DNA of 64,000 nt from Xanthostigma xanthostigma (GCA_963575645.1 OY754469.1:14216001-14280000), one strand, 5' to 3'; positions 21,987-33,207 are shown, counted from the stretch's first letter. Translations and numbers: made by a program. Notes: a model not told the origin generated them from the sequence alone.

Positions 21987-24900
21987 GTAATTAGTACCAG
22001 ACTAATATCTCTGTCTTTAGATCAAACTATACATTAATACAGATAAATTAATTAAAAGTGCCTGTCTGTAATTTTTAATGTGTAATGTCACAATTTGGTT
22101 CAGTCAAAAACAAATTTCCAAGTCCGTTGACCGAAAAAAAGCAACAAATTTTGAAATTTTTTTATCGGTATTCGGTGGTCTCCTTAAGATTACTCGAAAA
22201 CCGCTGACGCTAAAAGAATCCAAAAACTAAACACTTGGAGCTACAATTTCCTTTTTTTAAATTTGCCGCACGACCATTTTTCTCCAAGTTACAGCCTGTT
22301 GAAAATCACCTAAAAATTTGGATTTTTTTTTATCCCTTAAATTTTTTCACTAATGTATATTGTGACCAGCGTTGCCAGATGTTCCGATTTTGGCGGAATG
22401 TCCCGATTTTTAAATCAAAATTAAATGCCCCGCGCAGGACAGGCTCAGTCCCGCTTTTCAGGGATAACTCGGGGATAACTTTAAAAGAAGTTAAATCTTC
22501 ACAGAAATATCATGAATAAGTAATTCTTATAAATAATTATTCTCTTATTGTTAGTTGCAATTTGTTGCTATTTTTGCTATCTATTGTCACGTAAACGTAA
22601 TTTTAATTCAAATAAAAAGATAAATATTTGAAAACTTCTGATTAAATACGTTTTTTTACTACGTCCCGCTTTCGCCGAAAGAATCCCGCTTTTTTCACTC
22701 AGAGCTCCAAAATCCCGACTTAGCAAAAAAAAAAAAAACTGCCAACGCTGATTGTGACACTGGGTATGTGTCTTAACAATAATAATAACAAACTTTAGCT
22801 ATATATCTAACTTTATAAATAAACGCTATAAATACATTTGTTGTTCAGAATTGTACTGCAAGATGAATTTTCGTAACGTGTCTATTCGATTTCAAGTGTT
22901 TTAATAAATAGATTTTCCAAGTTTTCATACAATATTAATTATTATTATACGAAAACACGTTGTTATTTTTAACTTGACGTTTAATTCGCGGCACGCGTCG
23001 ACTTTATTGCATCGCTAAGGTAAACATTGTAACAAATCGGAAAACATAAAACTATGCGGGACGCTCTGCAATAAACCGAATTATAAATAAATGTTAGGCT
23101 GTTTTACTTAGATTCTAAATCATTATATCAGAACCAGTGTTGGATTAACCTATAAGCAAAATAAGCAATTGCTTAGGGCATCACATCTCAGAGGGCACCA
23201 AAAATCACGTGATTTACTGATATAGAACTATCTATATAGCCTAGGGCCAGCGACATATTTAGGTCGTCCATTTCCTTACGGCTGAATGACTCGTAAAATG
23301 CTCTAGACAGTTGTACTATGTAGCATCGTGGCCGTCAGCTGCGGCAGCATCGGTGGAATAGACAACTGAAGCCTCTCACGCACTGTAAAAAATATACTAT
23401 TTTTTATCATTACCTACCGATTGAAAATTTGTCAAACAATAGTTATTAATGATCTTTTATAAAAAATAAAGGTCAGCTGGCTGTAGTTACGATGGTGGAT
23501 GTTACGTTAGCTGATCATACGAATTTGACGAAATAAAATATGAATTCAGTCATTTGCTTTCACATGAAACTTTGTCAAAAGATAGTTTTTATAATATTTA
23601 AAATAGATAAAATAATAAATATAAAATTGTCATATTCGGATTCAGCACACTCGAAAACATATTTCTAGAACTTAGGATTTTTTAAGATTGTGAATTCAAT
23701 GGATCTCTCTGTATCTAAAATCTCGCTAAACATATATCTGTAGCCAAAAATCTATTGGTGTTTAGGCTATGCGCCCATGGACACTTTTTCTTAGTGACCT
23801 TTAAACCAGTGGCGTAACTACAGGGTGGCAAGTCGGCAAAATGCCACGGGCCCTCAGCCGGAAGGGGCCCCCGGTCAGAGGAGAATCCCAACTCCCAACA
23901 TTTATTATTACACATTTAGTAAAAAAAAAATAGTTTTGTCTTTAATTTATTTAAGTTACCTACTTAGTTGCATACACAAGTAAAAAAAATTATTATTAAA
24001 TTAAAATTAAAATTTATTATTAAAAATTTCAATGCATATGTAAAAAAAGTTGTAACCCAGTTACCCAGCTTTAGAAAGAATGGTCAAAATCCAATTAATA
24101 ATCCGTTGAATTTGCCACAGGCCTCGAACGGTGTAGTTACGTCACTGCTTTAAACTATAAAATAAAACCATTTTCGATCAATTTAACCGAGAATTTCATA
24201 AGGTTAATTGTGCGGGGTCCTTTTACAGGACAGCAATTTTAAAATTGTAAAAATACATCGTGTAATATATTTTTTTCTTTGCTAAGTATACTTTATTAAT
24301 ACTGCCACGTGAAAGACTATAGTACTAAATTAGTATAGATTGTTCAAATAATACGTTTTTTTAAATAGAGTTAATATACAGTTTAGCTCTGAGGTACTGA
24401 TATTATTTCAATATTAACTCCATCCGTGATTTATGATTCTGGAGGTCGAACTAATTATACCTTTAAAAATAAAGCATATTTTTTGTAACAATAGCGTAGA
24501 TAATTATTTGCTTATAAAATAAGTTGCAATTAACATTAACTCATTATTTTCTAAATAAAAACGAAATTAGAAAAAGTAAACAAAGCTGAAGGCTTGAAAT
24601 GTAAACTTTTTTTCCAATTCACCGTATCTTGGAGTCAAAAAATCGTACCTCGATTTTCAGTAGTTGGATTGAAAGTTGAGACTTGAATCTTTCGCGCTGC
24701 ATTGAGTAAAGTAGCGAAAAAACAATTGCGCTCCCGTGGATGCAGGGCCGGATTAACCCTGCCCGGGCACCTAGGCAATGCAATCAGGTCTTTTCAAGTT
24801 GATAAAGGGTAACTTCCAGATGATTGGCTCCAGGCATCCTGTTACTTCAACCTCTTATGTGATATTGCAACAACATAATTACTTTGACTAGATGCTGCAG

Positions 24901-27900
24901 AGTCGCCTTACCTGAATCGTTAGCTTTATTGAAATGGTCTTAATGAATAGGTTATAGATAATTGATGATCCCGGTTTTTTGATGGGTGAGGAAAGAGAAA
25001 TAAGACGTGATGTATTTATTTTATATTTTATCTTGTTAAATTCAATAAATTACAATAAACAACGAAAGAAAATAATATTGTTGTTGGGAAATTTCATACA
25101 AATTTTCAAATAAAATTTTCGTTCAATGAAAAGTTTTTTTCTTGGTGCGTGCACGGGCTAGGCAGTTGCCTTTCTCTGCCTAATGATTAATCCGGCACTC
25201 CGTGGATGCACTCAAAGTACACAATTTTTTCCCTGATCCGCTTCGGAGTGGTGCAGCGACGCACCGAAACGTCGTCAGACAAATTGAATGACAGGAACTG
25301 AAAGCTGAGGCTTTTCCCTTAAAATGCTGTATTCACAAAAAAATTACAAATTTTTCCCGCAAAGTTATATGAGTTTGAAAATTGTTTTGGGATATCTATA
25401 CTAATATATAAAGCTGAGGATGTTGTTTGTTTGTTTGTTTGTTTGAACGCGCTAATCTCAGGAACTACTGGTTCAAATTGAAATTTTTTTTGTTGGATAG
25501 CCCATTTATCGAGGAAGGCTATAGGCCAGAGGTGGGGAACCTTTTTACCATTAGAGGCCACATTTAAATTAGGCAGCAATAAGAGAGGCCGCATAAGCTG
25601 ATTGACCTAAGAAAGTGACTTTTGTGAAATTATTATAGTTTTTCTATAGATTTAACAATTTATTGCATTATATAGAAAAAATAAAATATAATACTACAAA
25701 ATTTTAAATATAATACCTATACATATAAAATAATATAAAAATATTATAAAAAAATACAATAAAAATAATTTTTTTATTCACTAAGTTAGTGACTTATTTG
25801 GCTTTGTTTTTTGTTTGACAGTAATTGTATATTTGGATCAAGCTTCGTAACACACAGCTTTAATTGATCCTCTAAATGTGCAACTGTAATTTGCGTTCTT
25901 AAATTTGTTTTTATTTTTGACATGAGAGAAAATGTTGTCTCGCAACAGTAGGTACTTCCGAAGCAGGAAAGTAAACGGTGAGCATGTTCTCGAAGGCATG
26001 GATATTCAACAGCATTTTTCCAGATTTCTATGGGATCCTTTTTAGCGTTAAAAAGGGATTTGATGATGTACTAGGTGGCAAAGGGCCGCACAAGAACCTC
26101 GCGGAGGCCGCAGGTTCCCCACCTCTGCTATAGGCTATATAATATTACGCTACGACCATTAGGAGCGGAACTTTAATGAAAAATGTTGCAAAATGTATCT
26201 CAAAAATTAGCTTCTATTCATGTGAAATGCACTAACTAGATATACTCATATTAGTGGCTAATCTAACTCAATCGGTAGAGCATGCGACTGTCAATATCAA
26301 GGTCGTGGGTTCGTGCCCCACGTTGGGCGAGTATATTTTTATTTATTTTTTTTTAATTTTCTACATTGCTTTCTTCTAAGGCTTACATTTAAATTTTTTT
26401 TTTATTTAATTAATTAAAAAAAATTATTAGTTAAAAAAAGTTGAAATACTGCTTTTTATCGACAAAAACTTTTGAACGGTAACTCCGATCATCATGAAAT
26501 TTGGACACAACATTCATCTCGGTAAACTAAGATGAATGTGTGTACTCATGTTCCTCCCTTCTCCATTCGTTCTTTTACACCTGGGTGAAACCGGACGGGA
26601 CCGCTAGTTTATATCACCAGCTGCCAAATCAAAATGCCCGATATGACATTAAATTATTATTACTTTCTTAGTGCATTCGACGCAGATGCTTTGGCTACAG
26701 TGGAAAGCCTGAAATTATCGAAGTTGATAATAGACACTGACGCCGGTGCCGACGACGCCATAGCGATAATCCTGGCTGTGCAGGAGGCAGGACAACGTCC
26801 CGACGTCGAGATCATTGCAATAACCTGTGTACACGGCAATACGCTTTTATCGAATGTCGAAATAAATGTGCTGAAAACGCTTAAGACGGTCGGCGCACCA
26901 CACGTAAGTAATAAAAAAAATAGCCTCAGCTGTTTAGCGTGTATAATCAACAATATCTCTTTCTTTCTCTCTGAAATGAGCGCTTCGACACAACTCGTAG
27001 GATATTTTCCATATAATATAGGAGGAAACAGTAATCACCCCTTTCCATAATTTTTGAATTTTTTAGGAGAAACTTGCCATGCCATCTCATGCTGATACTA
27101 ATCTTGTGCAAAATTTAATCGAAATCGTTTTCGAGAAAACATATTTTTGAAGGAAAACATCTTTAGCGACGTATCTGTTAGATTTTTTTTGTAACGTTAA
27201 GGGGATTAATTCAATTATATGTTACGGTCTATACCCGAATTCGGTCAATGACTGAAATAAATGCGCAAAACTAGTTTTGACTAACGAATATTTACCAAAC
27301 CCGAAATATTACATTTAAACGGGTATTGACTGTTATAAAATGAGCAAAACTAGTTTTGTGCATTTTCAATTGGACAAAACTAGTTCTGTCCATTTTTGAA
27401 CAGACAGTACTAGTATGGCATCGGAATTTTCTTTGCGTTTTTTGATTAACTTTTCCACGTCAATGATACTTATTATATCAAAGAGATTTATTCTTCTGTA
27501 TTGTTTAGCAGACAGAGGTTTTAATTCAGTTTTCAATTTTGCTTTCTTAACCTCATTTAGTGTAGTAAGGTAATTAAGTTTTGTCATAAAATTATGTTTC
27601 AGAAGCCTCCAATAGGCGAACTAGTCGAGACTCGAATTCATCGTGCATTTTTACTTAATTATTACACTGAATATCCCACAATTATATTAATTATAACATT
27701 CAGGGGAACAATTCAATAGATAGGTACATAAACAAGAACATAACCCTACTTTTGTTCGGGTTCGGACGTTGATTGAATGAAACAAGCAGATCTAGTACTG
27801 TCCGTTCAAAAATGGACAGAACTAGTTGTGACCAATTGAAAATGCGCAAAACTAGTTTTGCTCATTTTATAATGTAAGATTTCGGGTTTGGGCAATATTC

Positions 27901-30639
27901 GTTGGTCAAAACTAGTTTTGCGCATTTATTTCGGTCATTGGCCGAATTCGGGTTTAAACCGTAACATATGCACTGTTGTTTTCAGATTCCCGTATACAGT
28001 GGTGCCAATTCATCGATACTAAAATCACCTATAACGGACGATCATTATTTTGGAGTCGATGGTTTGGGCGATTTCGAGTTTATCAATCCACCGACACGAG
28101 ACGTAATTCAGAAGGAACATGCCGTCAATGCAATGATCAGACTTGTCAAGGAAAATCCCGGTAAATAAAATAGCTGAATTTCATTACTTCAAAGCTTTTC
28201 TTCCTATTGACTGCTTTATTTTTTATTGTTTAACACTCAAAATATAACCGTAAAAGAATACATATTTCACGTATTAATTGAACAGCACGCTCGTCGAGAG
28301 GGTGCTTTCTGTCTAGCCCAGATTTTCCAACAGTCCCTTATTTTCGCAGTTTAGTTTAATTTTGCTTTAAAACTTAATTCCACTAGATTAAAAAAATCCT
28401 CACGAGTCCGGATTTTCATTCCACGACCCTGCTCTATTTCGCATATTGTCAGTGTCAAAAGGGATCGCCATAAGCTTTATTTTTACACGCTTTATATTAA
28501 CTTCACTTGTAAGTTTGTTTGTATGTATGTATGTTTGTGACTTTCATTTGGACTACAGCAAGTCGTTTATATAGCGGTATAATATGCCAGCACAGTAAGT
28601 ACACTGGCAGCCGTGCGGTCTAGGCACGGGTCTTCGCTGACGTCAACTCTCGGCATCACGGGTCGTGGGTTCTAATCCCGTTCACGCCGAAAAAAAATTG
28701 TTTTTTTTTCGGAAAATTTTCGACAATAAATCGAACTAAAAAGTGGAAAATAAATATAGTTAAAAAAAACTAAAAAACACGCTTTCTATCAAACTAAAAA
28801 GTGAAAAATAAATATAGTTTAAAAAAAACTAAAAAACACGCTTTATATCGAACTAAAAAGTAAAAAATAATTTTTTTAAAATAAGCTTAAAAAGCGTGGG
28901 GCGCTCGATATACGAAAATGTGGAACAAAGCGCCCCACGCTTTTTAAGCTTATTTAAAAAAAATATTTTTTACTTTTTAGTTCGATATAAAGCGTGTTTT
29001 TTAGTTTTTTTTAAACTATATTTATTTTTCACTTTTTAGTTTGATATAAAGCGTGTTTTTTAGTTTTTTTTAAACTATATTTATTTTTCACTTTTTAGTT
29101 TGATATAAAGCGTGTTTTTTAGTTTTTTTTAAACTATATTTATTTTATTTTAATTGATCGATACGACGACTGCATAATTTTAAGATTCAATTTGTTTTTG
29201 CATTTTGTTTTTCCGTACAGGTGAAATAACAATATTAGCGATAGGTCCGCTGACGAACATAGCACTGGCTATGCGTATGGATCCGTCATTTCGAAGGAAC
29301 TTGCGAGACCTTGTGATCCTCGGGGGCAGTCTGACGAACCACGGCAATGTGGTTCCGAATGCTGAATTCAATTTCTACATGGATCCGGAAGCTAATTACA
29401 TAGTTCTCAATTCGCCTGAATCTTACGAATCCAAGCCGGCCATATTGGTTCCGTTTGAAACCGTCGATTTGCATGCCACCATTACAAAGGTACAGCTCCA
29501 TTTTAACTTAAATCTATTTTACACACACCGTCAACACTATGTGCTCTATTAACAAATAGTTATATCCAGGTTAATTTCTTAGAAATTGATTCAAATTGTA
29601 GCTTTTTGAGAAGGGTAGATTCTGTTCTATAAAACGGAAACACTTTTAGATTGATTCGGGTTCATAATAACTCCTAAAATTGTCATTGAAAATCGAGAAC
29701 AGTAGTTGTCGATTGATCTGTACGCACGTCCGAACTTTACAGGTCGCAATTCTATACGGATCGCATTGGTTTAATTTTTTCCCCCCGCTTTCTTTACAAA
29801 GTATTTTTTTATTCTCGCAATTCTTATCGTTTAATAATATAGTAATATTATATACTAACGCCATCTCTCGGAATAAAACTGAAAATCCAAACTACTTTTG
29901 TGTGACGTTAAATAAGGCTTTTAGTAGATCGTCTGTCTCACGACCTCGGCGATCTATCGATCGCCATGCTCTCCGACAGAACTATTCTCAGTGGCGTAAC
30001 AATAGGGTGGCAGAACGGGCAAAATGCCACGGGCCCCTGCCCTGAGGGGGCCCCCAGCCCACGAGGTCGTTAGGGCAGGAATTACCTAACATTTATTGCA
30101 AAAGTTGGAAAAATACACGAATTATACAAATATCTACTTTACTTCGTGATTTATAAAGATGAAACTACGACGTGAAGCTTTTTTTATATAAAGGGGGGCC
30201 TCATCCGATGAATTTTTCACGGGCCTCAGGTGGTACTGGGCCACTGACTGTTCTGCTTTCATGACTTATGAAAGTGAACGCTGTACTACCATTTTTAACG
30301 TGCTTATGTTATTGTAAATAGGAATGGCGAAGGAACGTGCTTGGCGTAATCAAATCACCGCTGGTGGAGTTCATCAACAAAGCGGAGAGAGTGTCTTTGT
30401 TGGATACGAACTACGATATCTGGCATGTGGCCGACTGTATGCCAGCAGCGGCAGTGTTTCGACCGGGATTCGTCCAAGCCGCGAGACACTACCACGTTGA
30501 AGCCATTATTGACGCCGGTGAATACCGCGGCGCTCTCAAAGTTCTATCGCCGACGGACGCGCGTCCCAACAATATCATAGCTATCGAGGACTTTGACGTG
30601 GAACAGTACAAGAAACTCTTCATCACCCACTTCGGATGA
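21871..30639 (+). CDS. NH1: membrane-anchored nucleoside hydrolase (five exons, 369 aa)
   Basis: Exons are 21871-21986, 26672-26903, 27986-28160, 29221-29489 and 30322-30639. All introns are GT-AG with phases 2, 0, 1, 0, and the frame is continuous to TGA. The product belongs to the inosine-uridine preferring nucleoside hydrolases, which cleave the N-glycosidic bond of ribonucleosides to base plus ribose. Visible family features: DTDAGADDA at 60-68 (Ca2+ and ribose binding), PLTN with T186, the N217-E223-N225 loop (NVVPNAEFN), MDPEAN at 228-233, and D302 in VADCMP. The residue before that Asp is Ala instead of the His found in protozoan enzymes. Residues 1-14 are basic and 15-37 form a hydrophobic segment without a clear cleavage site, so a type II membrane anchor is likely. 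The ATG was chosen because no earlier in-frame ATG exists in the leader exon. First gene of a tandem trio. Confidence 0.88.
22367..22750. mobile_element. hAT-type MITE, CAGCGTTGCCAGATG family
   Basis: CAGCGTTGCCAGATG at the left and CTGCCAACGCTG at the right, with the exact 8-bp duplication ATTGTGAC at 22359-22366 and 22751-22758. It is in NH1 intron 1. An A-run precedes the right end. Confidence 0.85.
23807..24147. mobile_element. hAT-type MITE, CAGTGGCGTAACTA family
   Basis: CAGTGGCGTAACTA and TAGTTACGTCACTG are the terminal repeats. CTTTAAAC is an exact 8-bp duplication at 23799-23806 and 24148-24155. The element is in NH1 intron 1. A relative lies at 29989-30246. Confidence 0.85.
24743..25200. 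mobile_element. hAT-type MITE, CAGGGCCGGATTAAC family
   Basis: CAGGGCCGGATTAAC and GATTAATCCGGCACTC are imperfect terminal repeats. CGTGGATG is an exact 8-bp duplication at 24735-24742 and 25201-25208. NH1 intron 1. Confidence 0.8.
25527..26127 (-). mobile_element. hAT element inside the Helitron, with transposase remnant
   Basis: CAGAGGTGGGGAACC and GGTTCCCCACCTCTG are the terminal repeats and CTATAGGC is an exact 8-bp duplication (25519-25526 and 26128-26135). The duplication is Helitron sequence, so the hAT element inserted after the Helitron. Confidence 0.88.
25800..26045 (-). pseudogene. hAT transposase C-terminal remnant
   Basis: The minus strand reads DPIEIWKNAVEYPCLREHAH, then GSTYCCETTFSLMSKIKTNL and TVAHLEDQLKLC. 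This matches the C-terminal dimerisation region of hAT transposases (the usual S..ER.FS...I.T..R..L pattern). The catalytic part is deleted, so the element could not move itself. Confidence 0.7.
26255..26330 (+). repeat. tRNA-Lys-like segment in the Helitron
   Basis: TCAATCGGTAGAGCATG, GGTCGTGGGTTCG and CCCACGTTGGGCG match the D-arm, T-arm and acceptor 3' side of arthropod tRNA-Lys(CTT). The anticodon position reads GTC instead of CTT, and the 5' acceptor strand does not pair. It is tRNA-derived, not a working tRNA gene. The same piece is at 51915-51987. Confidence 0.65.
26672..26903 (+). CDS. NH1 exon 2 (DTDAGADDA motif)
   Basis: Acceptor TACTTTCTTAG, donor GTAAGTAA, 232 bases. It encodes LIIDTDAGADDAIAIILAVQ and AITCVHGNT, the most diagnostic part of nucleoside hydrolases. 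A Helitron ends only 64 bases upstream of the acceptor. Confidence 0.92.
27221..27965. mobile_element. Large palindromic element, GTTAC ends and ACTAGT cores
   Basis: It begins GTTACGGTCTATACCCGAAT and ends with the near inverse, GGGTTTAAACCGTAAC. The arms are about 200 bases each and contain repeated small palindromes such as CAAAACTAGTTTTG. The centre (27421-27780) has a 73-aa minus-strand frame without recognisable domains. It sits in NH1 intron 2, ending 20 bases before exon 3. Confidence 0.75.
27986..28160 (+). CDS. NH1 exon 3
   Basis: Acceptor TGTTGTTTTCAG, donor GTAAATAA, 175 bases. It encodes IPVYSGANSSIL, DHYFGVDGLGDF and EHAVNAMIRLVKENP. A palindromic element ends 20 bases upstream of this exon. 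Confidence 0.92.
28606..28689 (+). repeat. tRNA-like segment (class II type) next to a foldback
   Basis: GGCAGCCGTGCGGTCTAGGC resembles an A box region and GTGGGTTCTAATCCCG a B box region, with a long arm between as in Leu/Ser tRNAs. A T-run follows at 28700-28709. It is probably the head of a SINE or a tRNA-derived relic. Confidence 0.45.
28732..29138. repeat. Foldback with iterated ~59-bp units in both arms
   Basis: The left arm holds units starting AACTAAAAAGTG at about 28734, 28791 and 28851. The right arm carries the inverse (CACTTTTTAGTT) at about 29031 and 29091. The centre is AAAAAGCGTGGGGCGC and its inverse. It lies in NH1 intron 3. Confidence 0.75.
29221..29489 (+). CDS. NH1 exon 4 (substrate loop)
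   Basis: Acceptor TTTTTCCGTACAG, donor GTACAGCT, 269 bases. It encodes GEITILAIGPLTNIALA, then VILGGSLTNHGNVVPNAEFN and FYMDPEANYIVLN. It contains the Thr, Asn, Glu and Asn that line the ribose site in the family. Confidence 0.92.
29989..30246. mobile_element. hAT-type MITE, CAGTGGCGTAAC family
   Basis: CAGTGGCGTAAC at the left and GGGCCACTG at the right, with flanks ACTATTCT and ACTGTTCT (7 of 8 identical). Related to the element at 23807. In NH1 intron 4. Confidence 0.7.
30322..30639 (+). CDS. NH1 exon 5 (C-terminus)
   Basis: Acceptor TTGTAAATAG; 318 bases ending in TGA. It encodes EWRRNVLGVIKSPLVEFINK, the active-site Asp302 in WHVADCMPAAAV, and ends FDVEQYKKLFITHFG. Confidence 0.92.
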   Translation, partial: EWRRNVLGVIKSPLVEFINKAERVSLLDTNYDIWHVADCMPAAAVFRPGFVQAARHYHVEAIIDAGEYRGALKVLSPTDARPNNIIAIEDFDVEQYKKLFITHFG

Positions 30640-30675
30640 TTTTTATTGTGTACTGTTATAATTGTACATACAAAA

Positions 30676-30681
30676 AATAAA
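30676..30681 (+). terminator. NH1 polyadenylation signal
   Basis: AATAAA lies 37 bases after the NH1 stop codon. Confidence 0.6.
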
Positions 30682-30807
30682 TTTGATATAATATAAATTA
30701 TTGATTGAAGACACTTTATTCTCGCTTTATTGCGTCTAGTTACCTCATTTTAAGAAAATCTTATTGTTGCGGACACTAAACAATACCGAGCGTCGATAAT
30801 CTATAGT

Positions 30808-31010
30808 CTATACTAATATTATAAAGAAGTAAAGTTTGGATGTAGAAGGTAGAAGCTATTCATCCGATTTTTTCACCAATATTTAGAATGGACATTCATT
30901 ATCGCGTTAAAATAAAAGCGCTTTTCATAGATACCAATTTTGCAACATAAGTCGACGAAAAAACGGTGGCAATCTACAAATTCGGGCGAAGGCGGACCGG
31001 GTCTACTATA
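30808..31010 (+). mobile_element. Helitron-like fragment
   Basis: TCTATACTAATATTATAAAG at the start and CGAAGGCGGACCGGG near the end, in the same order as 16288-16530. Non-coding, between NH1 and NH2. Confidence 0.45.
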
Positions 31011-31569
31011 AATAAGAAACAATGCCAGCTTTGTCAAGTATTGCAATTTATTTTTATTTATTTTTTTATTATACAATACAATATTTATTGAGTTTTCCTA
31101 CCCAACTTGGCAATGCCAGTTCTAGGGTAGGGATTCTTACGAGCTAATTGTTTAGCTATATTGTGCTGTCTGGTAAAGAAAATGAAAATAAAAGAAAATA
31201 ATAATAATAAATTAAACATTTTATATGTTATAATGTGTGTTACTAGCCATTCAGTTAGTCCAGTCAGATTAGTTGAGGATGTTGTATATAATTTTTGATT
31301 TCTCGTCATGGAAAGTTTTTATATTTTGAATTGTTTTGAGCTTTACAGGTATGTTGTTATATAATTTGGTACCAAAGAATACCGCGTGGTTTTGGCTAAA
31401 GGTTTTCGTCATTTTTGGTACTTGTATATATTATTAGGATTGTAGGACATCATTCTTGTTAAAATTAACATTTTTCTAACAGTCACCTGACAAAAAATAA
31501 AACAATTTACGATGCCGTTTGTAACTTCCGAACGTTCAGCATTTTAGGTATAGTGCTTCTGAATTGATG

Positions 31570-31798
31570 ATTTATTTAATTAATAATGTCGTCCACGTGA
31601 TAAGCTACTGTTTTCTGATTGGGTCTTGCTCAAAACAAGCAGAGACACAAGCACAAAAAAATAGGTCCGGTTCTAATTTTGAAATCCAGCTTGTAACTAT
31701 GCACGCGAACCCGCAGGGACGTCATTTGTAAGCGCAAAATCCAGCACAAGTCCCAGCAATGATTCTAGCGGCAAAACCAGCCTCGTGTGCAGTGGCCT
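31570..31798. mobile_element. Harbinger-like MITE copy 5, left-truncated
   Basis: Contains CACGTGATAAGCTACTG, CAGGGACGTCATTTG and the right end AGCCTCGTGTGCAGTGGCCT followed by TAA. Confidence 0.45.
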
Positions 31799-31895
31799 TA
31801 ACATTCATGCAGGCATTTTTATATGTAAACACGCCCTCGATAAATTACTCAATTAGAGGATTTAAATAACGTTATACTTTAGGTAATAAGTAACT

Positions 31896-32960
31896 AGGGT
31901 TGCCAACAGGTCTCTTATAAAGAGAAGAACATGTTCTCTTTTTTAACAACATATTGTTGTTCTCTTTTTTTTATCTATATCTATACTAATATATATAGCA
32001 GAAGAATTTGTTTATAATATATTTTACATATAATATGGTATAGTTGTCCGGTGTCTGTATATATAGTAACTGATTACAAAATGACATACTGTGAGAGTTG
32101 TTTTTTTTAAGGAATTATACAGACGTTACCTCAATTAATTCAAATAAATAAAATCGTAACTTAGTCTGTAATTGAACAGTTTTAAAGAATCCTAGAGCGA
32201 ATTTTCAGTTTTTATCACTTTTTTCTGTTTATATTTTTTTGTACGTATCTTCTATCTATACTAATATATAAAGCTGAAGAGTTTGGTTCGAATTGAGAAC
32301 AATTTGTTTTTTTTTTATAGTCCATTTATCGAGGAAGGCTATAGGCTCTATAATATTATGCTACGACCAATAGGAGCGGAGCATCAATGAAAAATGTAAT
32401 TCAAAATTTGTTCATCCGACAAAACCTTTTGAACGGTAACTCCGATCATCATGAAATTTGGACACAACATTCATCTCGGTAAACTAAGATGAACGTGCGT
32501 ACTCATGTAGCCCCCCTCCCCATTCGTCCTTTTGCACCCGGGTGAAACAGGGCGGGACCGCTAGTTATTTATATAAATGTCCTCTTTTTTAAATTTTGCT
32601 AACTAATAATTCGGTATTTAATAATGTACGAAAGATGAAGTTCCTCTCTAAGTCTAAATTTGTAATGTAAATTAATAACACTATTTATATTGTGTGTAAA
32701 AGTAAAAAGCATGTGAAATTTTGATCTAGTCAATCTAGTGTTGTCATTTGTCAACACAGGTGAGGTGTGGTGGGGTTTACAAATATCACACGTTACATAT
32801 CAAATCACTTTATTGAAATTTTTAGGCCCTGAATGAGTAAGCGTCAGTGTTTGTTTACAGAAGAATTGCTAACCAAAAACGTGTATACGAACAAGTTTAT
32901 AATGAAAATAAATTTGTTGAAAAAAATGTTCTCTTTTTGTACTCAACAGTTGGTAACCCT
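31896..32960. mobile_element. TIR element AGGGTTGCCAAC, with a Helitron inside
   Basis: AGGGTTGCCAAC near 31896 and GTTGGTAACCCT ending at 32960 are inverse ends, each followed or preceded by a TTCTCTTTTT segment. A short Helitron copy (32255-32564) lies within. No clear target duplication. The 66-aa frame at its right end is repeat-derived. Confidence 0.5.
32255..32564 (+). mobile_element. Short non-autonomous Helitron
   Basis: TCTATACTAATATATAAAGC at the start and GGCGGGACCGCTAG at the end, with the internal GAGGAAGGCTATAGGC and CATCTCGGTAAACTAAGATG. It lacks the tRNA-like segment. Confidence 0.7.
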
Positions 32961-33207
32961 AATAATAACCGTTTTATGAATAACGCAAGTATGGACTTCG
33001 CATCTCTCATAGTAAATATTATGTTCATGAAATTTTTATTTCAGTAGCACAATATTACGTTAACCGATACTAATTAATTAATTTTTTGTTATTGTCGGTG
33101 ATGACAGTTGTACAAATATTCCTCACACATTTCACGTGTACAATGTATCCCCAAGCCTTCGTGGAATACCTTGTTTCAAGTTGAGCTGTGTTAAGATTAT
33201 AAAAAAA

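Larger units (their letters stand above)
25395..26607 (+). mobile_element. Non-autonomous Helitron carrying a hAT insertion and a tRNA-like segment
   Basis: The 5' end TCTATACTAATATATAAAGC and the 3' end CGGGACCGCTAG (CTRR type), with no terminal inverted repeats, define a Helitron. Inside, GAGGAAGGCTATAGG is split by a hAT element (25527-26127), and a tRNA-Lys-like segment lies at 26255-26330. Other copies are at 32255-32564 (short) and 51648-52249 (inverted, with the tRNA-like part). It is in NH1 intron 1, ending 64 bases from exon 2. Confidence 0.75.

Noticed and set aside
21716-21994. 92-aa frame overlapping NH1 exon 1
   Set aside because: It is in another frame from the signal-anchor exon, has no domain and starts at a non-ATG codon.
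26255-26330. Genuine tRNA gene
   Set aside because: The acceptor stem does not pair, the anticodon does not match the body, and the same piece recurs inside another Helitron copy.
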